Below are positions 25,158 to 34,274 of a stretch of 64,000 nt of DNA, one piece after another; position 1 is the stretch's first letter; each line of letters opens with the position of its first letter. The notes under the pieces are model-generated. The model did no database searches and was not told the origin of the DNA. It was given only the letters and a program-made list of their open reading frames with translations. Source of the stretch: Kribbella jejuensis (lineage in GTDB: Bacteria > Actinomycetota > Actinomycetes > Propionibacteriales > Kribbellaceae); NCBI RefSeq assembly GCF_006715085.1, contig NZ_VFMM01000004.1, positions 62,001-126,000 on the forward strand. The letters are read 5' to 3'. The translations under genes and the position numbers were made by a program.

Positions 25158-25540
25158 TCGCTCTCCCAGACGGTCGCGTGTTGTTCGAAGTACTGGGGGT
25201 TGCTGTGGACGGGGATGACGCAGAGCAGGTGGCCGCCCGGGGCGCGGAGTGTGTGGCAGCCTTGCCACTGCGCGACCTCGACCGCCCCGAGCGCGGTCAG
25301 CCGGGCGACCTCGGCGGGTACGTTGTCGGTCTCGATGTCGAGGTGGTAGCGGGACTCGCCGTCGATCGACTGGATCGCGGTGACGTAGCCGGGGACCGCG
25401 TCGTGCAGGCTGATGAACTGCGGCTCGCCCTCGGGTGACGACGTACGCACGCCGAGAGCCTTCGACCAGAACGTGGTGGCGGCCTGCACGTCGTCGTGGT
25501 GGGCGTCGATCAGGAAGGTGGAGACACGGCTGCGATGCAT
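25154..25540 (-). CDS. VOC/glyoxalase-family protein
   Basis: 128-residue vicinal-oxygen-chelate fold protein. The beta-alpha-beta modules are visible: F-W-S-K-A-L-G-V in the first half and Y-H-L-D-I-E-T-D-N-V, then L-R-A-P-G-G-H-L-L-C-V-I-P near the end. His and Glu/Asp at strand positions suggest a metal site, but the substrate cannot be read. I use ATG 25540 rather than the TTG at 25549. Divergent from the GNAT gene at 25598 with 57 bp between, and coupled to the downstream metallopeptidase. Confidence 0.82.
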   Translation of the reverse strand: MHRSRVSTFLIDAHHDDVQAATTFWSKALGVRTSSPEGEPQFISLHDAVPGYVTAIQSIDGESRYHLDIETDNVPAEVARLTALGAVEVAQWQGCHTLRAPGGHLLCVIPVHSNPQYFEQHATVWESE

Positions 25541-25597
25541 ACGGGTCAACCTAGTTCCGGACGGCGGTCGTCCGGTACTGGGATTACCGTGCTGCCC

Positions 25598-26209
25598 ATG
25601 CAGGTGATCGAGGAGACACAGGTTCGGGTCGTACCGGCCAACGAGGTGCCGTGGGAGGACCTGCAGGCGGTGCTCGGTACGGCGGACGCGGGGCAGTGTC
25701 AGTGCCAGCGGTTCAAGATCCGCGGGTGGATCTGGCGCGACTCCACGCTCGACGAGCGGATGACCCGGCTGCAGGAACAGACCGCGTGCGGCACCCCGGA
25801 CGCCCCGTCGACGAGTGGCCTGGTCGCGTACGTCGACGGCGAGCCGGCCGGGTGGGTCGCGGTCGAACCACGCACGGCGTACCCGAAGTTGCGGACGTCA
25901 CGGATCCCGTGGACCGACCGCAACGAGGACAAGGACGACGAGAGCGTCTGGTCGGTGACGTGCATGGTCGTCCGCAAGGGCTTCCGCGGCCGTGGTCTCA
26001 CCTACCACCTGGCACGAGCCACGGTCGACCACGCCCGCACCCGCGGCGCCCGAGCCCTGGAGGCCTACCCGATGCTCACCCAACCCGGCAAAACCATCAC
26101 CTGGGGCGAACTCCACGTCGGCCCCCACCAAGCCTTCGAAGAAGCCGGCTTCCACCAGCTCACCCACCCCACCCTCCGCCGCACCGTGATGCGCATCGAC
26201 TTTCCCTAG
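25598..26209 (+). CDS. GNAT-family N-acetyltransferase
   Basis: 203-residue acetyltransferase. The acetyl-CoA loop is present as R-K-G-F-R-G-R-G-L-T near residue 128 (Q/R-x2-G-x-G/A pattern), preceded by strand W-S-V-T-C-M-V-V and followed by A-R-A-L-E-A-Y-P. An N-terminal G-Q-C-Q-C-Q-R-F segment has two cysteines of unknown role. ATG 25598 is chosen because the earlier in-frame part overlaps the divergent VOC gene. Acceptor unknown. Its 3' part becomes markedly C-rich, blending into the low-complexity DNA that follows. Confidence 0.85.
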   Translation: MQVIEETQVRVVPANEVPWEDLQAVLGTADAGQCQCQRFKIRGWIWRDSTLDERMTRLQEQTACGTPDAPSTSGLVAYVDGEPAGWVAVEPRTAYPKLRTSRIPWTDRNEDKDDESVWSVTCMVVRKGFRGRGLTYHLARATVDHARTRGARALEAYPMLTQPGKTITWGELHVGPHQAFEEAGFHQLTHPTLRRTVMRIDFP

Positions 26210-26214
26210 CCCCC

Positions 26215-26560
26215 AACCACGACCGCCCTCCCCCCGGCTACACACCCCACCGACGCCCCCACGCCCAAACCACCACCGCGCCACGCCCCGCCCAATCCCT
26301 CCCACCGCACTGCCGCTCCACCACGCCACCGTCTCACCACCCCATCGCCCCACCGCACTGCCGTCCAAGCGCGCCACCGCATTGCCGCCCCACCGCCCCA
26401 CCACACTGCCGCCCCACCGCGCCACCGCGTTGTCGGCCGACCGTCCCCGCCGCCGCGACACGACGGCCCGCACCCCACACCACCCCAGCGGTCCCCCCAC
26501 GTCACCGCCGCCCCACCGAACGGGGTATCGACCTGCGACAAGGAACATGCGGGCCCTCCT
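26215..26560. repeat. C-rich low-complexity, imperfect-repeat DNA
   Basis: About 350 bp of plus-strand C-rich sequence built from imperfect copies of CCCCACCGCACTGCCG and close variants (for example around 26340-26440). Open frames through it are Pro/Arg/His-rich in every phase and look non-coding. It lies between the GNAT stop and the 3' remnant of the DUF222-HNH gene and mirrors, on the opposite strand, the G-rich repeat block on the other side of that gene. Confidence 0.7.
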
Positions 26561-26614
26561 GTCGCAGCTGCGACGTGAACGCGACGTACCGGTGTTGTGC
26601 GGGTGGGCGTGAGG

Positions 26615-27255
26615 TCAGGTTGTTGCGAAGGACGGAGGTCCGGCGCTGGGGTCGGTTGCCCGATTCCCGTCCCAGACCGCGAACCGTGCGGCTTCGGCGT
26701 AGGTCGCAGTGTTCCCGCGCCACCGGCTCGTCCGTTCGCCCGTCTCGAGAGCGCCGGACACCGCACGTTGCCCGGCCTCGAACAGGGCGGAGATGGACTG
26801 AGCGGAGTCGGGCTCACTCGAGGTCGGCTGGGCCGGCGCCAGTGCGGTCCGATCGGCGTGAGGTCCCGCACTTGGGCCTGCGAGAGGGCGAGTTGTCTCA
26901 GATCGCGCAGGCTCAAGACCAGCTGATTCGTTGCAGGGAGCGGTTACTGGGGTTGTCTTTCGCGCAGAGCTGTACGCCGCACCACTATCACCCCACGGAT
27001 CACCGTGCGGTGACTCCGAGCGCGCAGACCCCAATGCCGAACGCGCCGTCGCGCTCGTCGACGCTCCGGGGCATCCGGCGCTGGTCAGCACCCCGGGTGT
27101 GCTGGGTGGTCTGAGTGTGCTGCCGCTCGCTGTTCTCGGGTGGGTCAGGGGTGGGGGGTCGGCCCAGGTGGGGCGGGCTACTTGGGGGTGACCGTTGGTG
27201 AATGTGATGGTCCAGCGGTCGTTGTGTACGTCTACGTGGTGGCGGCGGCAGAGTA
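26615..27255 (-). pseudogene. 3' fragment of IS-interrupted DUF222-HNH protein
   Basis: Minus-strand frame that begins at the IS junction with L-C-R-R-H-H-V-D-V-H, the closing half of an HNH nuclease motif, followed by W-T-I-T-F and R-P-T-W-A-D-P-P, typical ends of DUF222-HNH proteins, then a variable tail to the TGA at 26615. It has no start of its own. Removing the 1819-bp element plus one AGTA copy joins it in frame to the 5' fragment at 30306, restoring N-L-A-L-L-C-R-R-H-H and a 622-residue protein. The fragment is presumably untranslated now. Confidence 0.85.
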
Positions 27256-29074
27256 GAGGCTGTCGCACGAATCGCGCGCCTGCGGGGTCTGGCTGGGGTT
27301 TCGCGGGAGTATTTGGTGTGGCTGTGAATGTGCGTTGTGGCGACGTGGATCAGTTGATGTTGATGCCGCCTTCGGTGCGGGAGTGGCTGCCTGGGGATCA
27401 TCTGGCGTTCTTCGTGCTGGACACGGTGGCCGAGCTGGATCTGGCGGAGTTCTTCGCGGCGTATCGGGCTGACGGGCGGGGTGGTTCGGTCTACGACCCG
27501 GCGATGATGCTTGCTGTGTTGCTGTACGCGTATTGCACTGGTGAGCGGTCTTCGCGCCGGGTCGAGCGGCGTCTGGTCGAGGACGTCGCCTATCGGGTGG
27601 TGGCGGCGAACCAGCAGCCCGATCACGCGACGATCGCGCGGTTTCGGGCGCGTCATCAAGAAGCGATTGCCGGGTTGTTCGGGCAGGTCCTTGGTTTGTG
27701 TGTGAAGGCCGGTCTGGTTGATGCCGGCGTGGTCGCGATCGACGGCACCAAGATCGCCGCGAATGCATCGTTTTTCGCCAACCGCGAAGGCAAAGCCCTG
27801 GCCAAGGAACTCACTGCGATGGCCGAGCACAGCCAGGCCGGCCAGATGGATCCTGGCGATCTGGTCGATGCGGCGCGTGAGGTCGCCAAGGCGGTCTTGG
27901 CCGAGGCTGCCGCGGTCGATGAGGCCGAGGACGCTGAGCATGGCGATGCCCGCGGCGACGAGCTTCCCGTCGAGTGGGCGGGAGGCCGGGATCGTCGGGC
28001 CCGGATCCGTGCCGCGCTCGATGAGCTGGAGTCGCAGAAGTCGCGCGACTACGAGTCCCGGATGGCTGAGCGCGCGAAGAAGGAGGCCGGGCTGGGACGA
28101 AAGCTGACCGGCCCCAAACCCAAGGAAGACGCCGCTCGGCGCTCGAAGCCGCGGCGGGCCAACACCACCGATCCGCACTCGCGGATCATTGCTCAGGCGT
28201 CGAAGGGTGTCATGCAGGGCTACAACGCCCAAACAGCTGCCACGACTGCTCAGATCGTGGTCGCGGCCGAGGTCACCGCAACCACCAACGATCAACCCCA
28301 CTTCGTGCCGATGGCCACCGCGGTGAGCGAGAACCTGACCGACGCCGGACACAACGACGGGGTCGGGGCGTTCGTGGCCGATGCCGGTTACTGGACGGCT
28401 GCGAACGGCACCACCGGTGTTGGTGCCGAGGTGCTCATCGCGACGAAGAAACCCTCATGGCGCAAGGCAGACAAGCCCGACGACGACAAGCTCGCGGTCC
28501 TGGCCAAGGTCAACCGTGGCGAGTTGTCACAACGCAAGGCCGGCGAGATCCTCGGTGTCTCCTACACCTGGGTGCGGGACATGACCAAGCGGTACTTCGG
28601 AAACGACGGGCAACGCATCACCCGAAGCGCCGAACCCGAACCCGCCGAATGGATCCCGGTCATCGAACAAGTCGCCCGCGGGGAGATGTCCAAACGCGCC
28701 GCCCGCGACGAGCTCACCGTCTCCGACACCCGCATCAACGCAATGCTTGCCCACGTCCGCGGCGAAGCCACCGATCCAACGGTCGCCCGCAAAACGATGG
28801 ACACCAAACTCGCCGACCCCGGCAACGCCGAACTCTACAAGCAACGGGCCTCGAGCATCGAACCCGTGTTCGGCAACATCAAGCACAACCTCCGATTCCG
28901 GCGCTTCGCCCGCCGCAGCCTTCCGGCCGTGCACAGCGAATGGCGCCTCATCTGCACCGTCCACAACCTCCTCAAACTCCAACAAGCCACCCCCGCCTGA
29001 CCGGCAGGGGCAGCACCCCCGGACCGCCGAACACACGACCAACCCCCGGCCCCGAGGATTCGCGCGACAGCCTC
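27256..29074 (+). mobile_element. IS1182-family insertion sequence, 1819 bp
   Basis: Ends are imperfect 18-bp inverted repeats, GAGGCTGTCGC(A/G)CGAATC, at 27256-27273 and 29057-29074. The 4-bp target duplication AGTA lies at 27252-27255 and 29075-29078. One transposase gene fills the element. It sits inside a DUF222-HNH gene whose frame is restored exactly when the element and one AGTA are removed. Intact ends, an exact duplication and an intact transposase imply a recent insertion. Confidence 0.93.
27318..29000 (+). CDS. IS1182-family DDE transposase
   Basis: 560-residue transposase. The N-terminal DUF772-type domain shows P-P-S-V-R-E-W-L-P-G-D-H-L-A-F-F and Y-D-P-A-M-M-L-A-V-L-L-Y-A-Y. Catalytic residues appear to be Asp142 (A-I-D-G-T-K), Asp355 (V-A-D-A-G-Y-W) and Glu515 (E-P-V-F-G-N-I-K). 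Between the second Asp and the Glu are two similar helix-turn-helix-like segments near residues 398-421 and 452-476, discussed as a finding. GTG 27318 is chosen for the GGGAG 9 bases upstream; the frame also extends to 27195 outside the element, which rules out the longer start. Appears complete and functional. Confidence 0.92.
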   Translation: MAVNVRCGDVDQLMLMPPSVREWLPGDHLAFFVLDTVAELDLAEFFAAYRADGRGGSVYDPAMMLAVLLYAYCTGERSSRRVERRLVEDVAYRVVAANQQPDHATIARFRARHQEAIAGLFGQVLGLCVKAGLVDAGVVAIDGTKIAANASFFANREGKALAKELTAMAEHSQAGQMDPGDLVDAAREVAKAVLAEAAAVDEAEDAEHGDARGDELPVEWAGGRDRRARIRAALDELESQKSRDYESRMAERAKKEAGLGRKLTGPKPKEDAARRSKPRRANTTDPHSRIIAQASKGVMQGYNAQTAATTAQIVVAAEVTATTNDQPHFVPMATAVSENLTDAGHNDGVGAFVADAGYWTAANGTTGVGAEVLIATKKPSWRKADKPDDDKLAVLAKVNRGELSQRKAGEILGVSYTWVRDMTKRYFGNDGQRITRSAEPEPAEWIPVIEQVARGEMSKRAARDELTVSDTRINAMLAHVRGEATDPTVARKTMDTKLADPGNAELYKQRASSIEPVFGNIKHNLRFRRFARRSLPAVHSEWRLICTVHNLLKLQQATPA

Positions 29075-30306
29075 AGTAGGGCGAGGTTGGTGATTGCTGT
29101 GGTGCCGCCGTCGAGCCAGTGGATCAGGTGGTGGGCGTCGCACATGATCGGTGGGGCGCCGCAGACTATGCAGCCGCGGTCGCGGGCGTTCAGGGCTCGG
29201 CGGATGGGTCTGGTGACCAGGCGTTCGCAGCGGCCGACGTCCAGTGGTTCGGAGTTGGAGCCTAGGACGATCGGGATGATGCCGGCGTCGCAGGCCAGTC
29301 GCCGGATGGCGGCCGCGGACAGGCCGTTGCTGTAGACGGTCTGGCCGATCGCGTCCGCGGTGGCGGTTTTCAGGTCGTCGAGGTCGATGGTGACGGTGAT
29401 GTTCGCCTTCGCACCGTACCCGGGTACACACTCTCCCCGGCGAGACGCCTGTGGATCCGCCGCATTCGCCCAGCCGTCGGCCGTGGGAGCGGCCATCGCA
29501 TCATCTGTCGGCGGAGGAGTTGCCGCTGTGTTGGTGTCCCACGCGGCGGCGGCGACGCTCAGGGCGGTGGAGAGGGCGTCTGCTTGGCGTTTGTCGCGGG
29601 AGCGGGGGTCTTGTTCGCCGTCGGGGGTCTTGTGGGGGCGCGCGCCGGCGTGGACTATAGCGCGGAGGAGTTCGGCGTTCTCGTTGGCCAGGAAGCCCTT
29701 GAACTTCACGCCTCGGTCGGCTGCGGTCAGTGTCAGGGATTCGCGGGCGGCGGCTATTTGCTCTTCGGGCTCGGGGCCGTCGGAGTCCAGTAGGTCGCAG
29801 ACTTCCCGGGCCGCGGAGCGCAGTTCGGCCGGCGACATGTGCAGCGCCAGTCCGACGAACTGCTCCTCGACGACGTCCAGGTGCTCGACCGGTACGCGCG
29901 AACGGACCCGCTCCAGCTCGGAGACGATCGCCGCCGCCTGCGCGGTGCGCATCGGGCGAACTCCTTGGCGGGCTGTCCCGTCCGCGTCGTTGTCGTCGGG
30001 TTCGGGGAGTTCGATGCCGTCGGCGAGTGCGGTGGCGACAGCGGTGTACTTGGGCAGAGCCTTCGCGAGGCGGACGTCGCGCCAGACCTCGGCGCGGTCG
30101 CGGCGGTAGCGCTTGGAGACCAGCTCGACGGCGTCGCGGGCACCGACCTCCTGGGCGTAGCCCGTGTCCTCGATCCGGGCGATCAGCTGCAGCCGGATTT
30201 CCTCGAGCCCGTTGATCCCGGCGTCAACCAGGTCGAACACAGGCATCAGCTCGGCATCGCTCAGCGACACCACCGATCGCCCATCCAGAACGCCGAGAAC
30301 ATCCAT
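28972..30306 (-). pseudogene. DUF222-HNH endonuclease-like protein, 5' fragment truncated by IS
   Basis: The first 409 codons belong to a DUF222-containing HNH protein: the DUF222 domain covers about residues 20-300, then R-D-R-G-C-I-V-C-G-A-P-P ... D-A-H-H-L-I-H-W-L-D-G-G-T-T starts the HNH motif. The IS cuts directly after N-L-A-L-L; the frame then reads about 35 codons of IS end to a TGA at 28972. The lost part carries the second zinc cysteine and the final histidines, so the product should be nuclease-dead. ATG start at 30306. These proteins are multi-copy in many actinobacteria and suspected of mobility. Confidence 0.88.
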
Positions 30307-30669
30307 GCCGACAACGATACCTAGACCTTCGGACAGTTTTCAAAGCTGGATCCCCTTATTTTCAAGGGAATTTGGCTCGTCTGCTTATCCACAGATTTGA
30401 GACGATCTGCTGCGGCTTGTGGATATTGCCAAAGGCAACCATGTCGCATTGGTGCCTGATCAATGCAGTGGTGGTGATCGCTACATGAGCATGCGCAAAG
30501 CACGGCGAGCAGGCACTGCGGGACAGCACGCCGGGCAGGCACGATGAAACAGCACGGCGGGTACGGCGGCGGGGGCACGGTGGGGACGGGACGCGGGTGG
30601 TGGGGACGGCACACCGGGTGGCAACGGCACGACGAGGACGAGGTCGATGGACGGCACGGCCGGGGAGGG
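30307..30669. other. Intergenic DNA leading into the repeat block
   Basis: 363 bp without a convincing gene. The first 170 bp are comparatively AT-rich and unbiased and presumably hold the promoter of the DUF222-HNH gene. From about 30480 the plus strand becomes G-rich with irregular copies of elements (such as GAAACAGCAC) found in the tandem repeats that follow. Confidence 0.6.
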
Positions 30670-31311
30670 CACGCCGGATGGGGGACGTACGCCGGGCGGG
30701 CACGGGACGGCGGGACGTCGCCGCGGGGGCCGCACGGGGAGGACAAGACCGCGGACGGCGCCGCGGGGTGGCACGGTGGTGGCGGCGGGACGGACAGCCA
30801 CGGTGAGACAGCACTGCGGGAACGGGAGGGCACGCCGGATGGGGGACGTACGCCGGGCGGGCACGGGACGGCGGGACGTCGCCGCGGGGCCGCACGGGGA
30901 GGACAAGACCGCGGACGGCGCCGCGGAGTGGCACGGTGGTGGCGACGGGACGGACAGCCACGGTGAAACAGCACTGCGGGAACGGGAGGGCACGCCGGAT
31001 GGGGGACGTACGCCGGGCGGGCACGGGACGGCGGGACGTCGCCGCGGGGGCCGCACGGGGAGGACAAGACCGCGGACGGCGCCGCGGAGTGGCACGGTGG
31101 TGGCGACGGGACGGACAGCCACGGTGAAACAGCACTGCGGGAACGGGAGGGCACGCCGGATGGGGGACGTACGCCGGGCGGGCACGGGACGGCGGGACGT
31201 CGCCGCGGGGCCGCACGGAGAGGACAAGACCGCGGACGGCGCCGCGGAGTGGCACGGTGGTGGCGGCGGGACGGGCAGGCACGGTGAAACAGCACTGCGG
31301 GAACGGGAGGG
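30670..31311. repeat. Four 160/161-bp tandem repeats with G-quadruplex motifs
   Basis: Four near-identical units begin with CACGCCGGATGGGGGACG at 30670, 30831, 30991 and 31152, with lengths 161, 160, 161 and 160; the one-base change is in a G run. Each unit contains GGG-C-GGG-CAC-GGG-5-GGG, a canonical G-quadruplex motif, at 30694-30714, 30855-30875, 31015-31035 and 31176-31196. Units end with GAAACAGCAC or GAGACAGCAC. The odd periods shift the reading frame at each unit, arguing against coding. Confidence 0.92.
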
Positions 31312-31653
31312 CGGGGCAGGCGCGCCCGCAGGTACGGCAACGGCGGCACGGCGGTGGCGGCACGGCGGTGGCGGCACGGGATGGCAACGGCACGGCGGGT
31401 GGAGACCTACGCCGGGCGAGCACGGCGGTGGGGGCGGTGCGGGGATGGCGCGCCGGGGACAGCCGGATGATGCAGCGGGCACGGGGAGAACGGGGCCGTG
31501 GTGGCGGTTGCGGGGACGGCGGCAGCGGGGGCACGGCAGCGGGGGCACGGCGGTGACGGGCCCGGGATGGCGGCGACGGCATGGCGGGTGGGGACGTACG
31601 CCGGGGCGTGGTGGGGTGGGGGGAAGGCAGGGGCGGCACGGTGGGGTTGTTGG
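31312..31653. repeat. G-rich simple-sequence tail of the repeat block
   Basis: 342 bp of plus-strand G-rich DNA with short imperfect repeats such as GGCGGCACGGCGGTGGCGGCACGG (about 31340-31375, 18 to 24 bp units). No gene is supported; frames through it are Gly/Arg-rich. It ends at the imuB stop codon. Confidence 0.7.
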
Positions 31654-33267
31654 TTAGTCGTAGGTGGCTTGGGCTTGCCAGGTGTTGTGGTGGAGGGTGA
31701 AGAGCCAGGCGCGGGTGTCGGCGGTCTGGAACTGGAAGCGGGCCTGGCGGGACGCGGTGACGGGGTCCCACCAGCGTTCGGTGGTCGGCCAGGGGCCGGC
31801 CCAGGAGCTGATCGGGTACAGCTTGTTGCTGTCGGCAACTTGTACGCCGGCGCCGTGGGCCGGTTGCAGGGCGAACGCGCTGGGTGCGCCGGACAGCTCG
31901 CCGCGGGCGGTGACCGAGACCAGGGTGCCGTCGGCGGCGTATACCTTCGCCGGGATCGGCTCCGGGAAGATCGTGGTCGGCGCCAGCGCCGGCCAGCGCT
32001 TCGGATCGGGGCCGGTGACCGCTCCCGGCCACGGCTGGTCCGTTGGCCGGGCCGGTACCGGCGGGTCGCCCCACGGGATCAGCGTCTGCCGCTCCGCGAA
32101 CCCCCGCCCGCCGCCGATCACCACCGACCTGACCGCGCCGTGCCCGAGCATGCTCTGCACCCGCGACAGCGCTCGGTGGATCCGCTCGTCCGGGCCGCCG
32201 CCCCACAATCCGTCGGCGTGCGCCCCGACCGGATCCGCCTGCTCGGGGATCAGCCGGATCCGGACCACCGGTGAGGTCAGCTCGCTGGTCGCCGTACCGC
32301 TGCCCTGCAGTTGCCAGCGCACCCGGTCCACCACGTCCGCCGCGGTGAACCAGCGCGGGTGCAGCCACTCCCGCTCGTGCACCCGCCCGGACTCGGTGCC
32401 GACCTCGACTCGCAGCGTCGTACACACCAGGCCGAGCTCGGTCAGCCGGACGATCAGCTCGTCGGCGATCGACCGGACCGCGAACGCGACCTGGTCGACA
32501 CGGTCCACCGACGGCTCGAAGTCGAGCGTCCGGGTCAGCTCCGGCGGGATCTCCCGGCCGGTCACCGGGCGGTCGTCGCGGCCGCGGGCCAGCCGGTGCG
32601 CGAACGCGCCGTCCGGACCGAACCGGGTCAGCACCTCGGTCGCCGGCAGCTCGGCGAACGCGCCGAGGGTCCGCAACCCCAGCCGGCGCAACAGGTCCGT
32701 GAGCGTCGGCTGCTCGAGAAGGTCGATCGACAGCGGCGCGAGGAACTCCGGTGAACCGTCCGGCGGCACCACGTGCACCCGGGTCCGCGCGGAACTCACC
32801 CGGGCCGCCTGCTCCGCGGCGAACGGGCCGTCCGCGATCCCGATCCGGCTGCCCTGTACGTCGTACGTCTCCAGGCGGTCGAGGAGCTTCTCCGCGGCCG
32901 CCTCCTCGCTGCCGTAGAACCGGGCCGGGCCGCGGGCCTTCAACGCGCACATCCCCGGGCGGATCACCTGCACGCCGGGTGTGATCGCCTCCAGGCACGA
33001 GATCACCGGGTCGAACGCCCGCGCGTCGAGCACCGGGTCGTACTTCAGCACCACCAGCTCCGGGCACCGCGACTGCGCGTCCCGGGCGCGCTGCCCACGG
33101 CGTACCCCCTCCGCCCGCGCAGCCGCCGAGGTAGCGAGCACCTTCCCCTTCTCCAACACGGCAATCGCCTCGTCCGGAGACCGCCCGGTCACCCCCGCAA
33201 CCGCCACCACCGGCCAATCCGGCACCCAAACCACCATCGTCCGAACCAACCCCCGCTCACCCATCAC
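31654..33267 (-). CDS. imuB: ImuB, catalytically inactive Y-family polymerase-like protein
   Basis: 537-residue DNA polymerase Y-family homologue. The N-terminus V-V-W-V-P-D-W-P-V-V-A is ImuB-typical. Where active Y-family enzymes have the catalytic S-x-D-E, this protein has A-R-F-Y-G-S-E-E without the acidic pair in position, consistent with ImuB acting as a beta-clamp-binding adaptor for the error-prone polymerase DnaE2. HhH-like segment L-R-R-L-G-L-R-T-L-G-A-F-A sits near 190. GTG 33267 (or ATG 33264) start, 60 bp after imuA on the same strand, so SOS control from the LexA box is likely. dnaE2 is not in the window. Confidence 0.9.
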   Translation of the reverse strand: MMGERGLVRTMVVWVPDWPVVAVAGVTGRSPDEAIAVLEKGKVLATSAAARAEGVRRGQRARDAQSRCPELVVLKYDPVLDARAFDPVISCLEAITPGVQVIRPGMCALKARGPARFYGSEEAAAEKLLDRLETYDVQGSRIGIADGPFAAEQAARVSSARTRVHVVPPDGSPEFLAPLSIDLLEQPTLTDLLRRLGLRTLGAFAELPATEVLTRFGPDGAFAHRLARGRDDRPVTGREIPPELTRTLDFEPSVDRVDQVAFAVRSIADELIVRLTELGLVCTTLRVEVGTESGRVHEREWLHPRWFTAADVVDRVRWQLQGSGTATSELTSPVVRIRLIPEQADPVGAHADGLWGGGPDERIHRALSRVQSMLGHGAVRSVVIGGGRGFAERQTLIPWGDPPVPARPTDQPWPGAVTGPDPKRWPALAPTTIFPEPIPAKVYAADGTLVSVTARGELSGAPSAFALQPAHGAGVQVADSNKLYPISSWAGPWPTTERWWDPVTASRQARFQFQTADTRAWLFTLHHNTWQAQATYD

Positions 33268-33327
33268 CCACCCCCAGCCAACCCATGCCGCAAACCACCA
33301 CCGCCCGCGTCGGCCCTTGCGTGTCCA

Positions 33328-34209
33328 TCAGCCCACCGCGCCGACCTGCTCGTCCCACTCGTCCAAGAGCGTCGGCTCCGCCCGCCGTGCCAGGCGGGCT
33401 TCCGCCCAGCCGTCCACAGCAGCCGTCGCCGGGCCGTCGACCGCGGGGGCCTCCGCCGCCGGATCCGCGGTGCGGATCTCGCCGTCTGCCGCCGGGAGCC
33501 AGAGCTCGTGCTTCCGAGCGCGTACGGCGGCGCGCCGCCCGGACACGGCGACCGTCGCCCGGCGTGCGGTGAGCAGCCCCTCGCCGTCGCCCAGACCACT
33601 CCACACGCTGCTCTCGATCTCGAAGCGGGCCTCGCTCCCCGGCCAGGACCCGTACGCGATCAGCATCGCGCCGCGGGTCCGGAGCCGGGCCGCGAGCCGG
33701 GACGCCTCCCCCGGTGTCACCTCACCGGGCGGTCGCACCACCACCACGGTCAGCGCGTCCACCAGCGCGGCGACGACACTGAGCCACTCGCGCCCCGGAT
33801 CCGGCACCAGCACCAACCGCTCCAGGTCCACCCCGAGCCCGCGCGCCGCCTCGGCCCCGAACGACGGCACCCCGACGACCCCACACCAGGCCCCGTCCGC
33901 GGACGGCCCCGCCATCAACGCCATCACCAGCGCCGCACTTCCACGCACCGAGTACGCCGAGCCACCCCGCAGCCCCGCCCCGGCCAGCAATTCCCGCACC
34001 GCCGGGTGCGTCGGCAACTCCCGCTCCACGCCCGCCGTGTCCAACGCCTGCTGCACCCGCGCAACCGCAGGCGCCCGGCTGCCGACCGACGCCAGCCGCA
34101 CCTCCTTCGACTCCTCGGCGGCGGCTTTTCGGGCTTTGGCCTGGGCCAGGAGCAGGCGGGCTTGGTCGAGTGGTGTCACTCGACTCTCGGTCGCCTTGCT
34201 CCCCGTCAT
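33328..34209 (-). CDS. imuA: ImuA' (RecA-like SOS mutagenesis accessory protein)
   Basis: 293-residue protein upstream of imuB, matching the actinobacterial ImuA' type by context and by a weak RecA-like layout (A-W-C-G-V-V-G-V-P, then L-E-R-L-V-L-V-P-D-P-G). Walker motifs are not obvious, which is usual for ImuA'. The frame could start at 34239, but that codon lies inside the LexA box; ATG 34209 is therefore preferred. It should work with ImuB and DnaE2 in translesion synthesis and damage-induced mutation. Confidence 0.82.
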   Translation of the reverse strand: MTGSKATESRVTPLDQARLLLAQAKARKAAAEESKEVRLASVGSRAPAVARVQQALDTAGVERELPTHPAVRELLAGAGLRGGSAYSVRGSAALVMALMAGPSADGAWCGVVGVPSFGAEAARGLGVDLERLVLVPDPGREWLSVVAALVDALTVVVVRPPGEVTPGEASRLAARLRTRGAMLIAYGSWPGSEARFEIESSVWSGLGDGEGLLTARRATVAVSGRRAAVRARKHELWLPAADGEIRTADPAAEAPAVDGPATAAVDGWAEARLARRAEPTLLDEWDEQVGAVG

Positions 34210-34219
34210 GGTTCCATGT

Positions 34220-34235
34220 TCGAACACCTGTTCGA
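34220..34235. promoter_or_regulatory. LexA-binding SOS box
   Basis: TCGAACACCTGTTCGA is a perfect TCGAAC-4-GTTCGA palindrome, the actinobacterial LexA consensus. It lies 10 bp before imuA (minus) and 39 bp before the zinc-ribbon gene (plus), so it can repress both divergent promoters until DNA damage. Confidence 0.93.
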
Positions 34236-34274
34236 ACAAGTCAATCCGGCTCCTGGCTGGTTAGAGTCGGGGGT

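Noticed and set aside
25651..27114. 487-codon Pro/Arg/His-rich plus-strand frame
   Set aside because: It overlaps the GNAT gene in another frame and then the C-rich repeats; low complexity in all phases.
30670..31311. CRISPR array
   Set aside because: Units are 160/161 bp with no short repeat/unique spacer alternation and no cas genes nearby.
30362..33229. 955-codon minus-strand open frame spanning the repeats and imuB
   Set aside because: Runs in another frame over imuB and continues through the repeats only because they lack stops; no motif.
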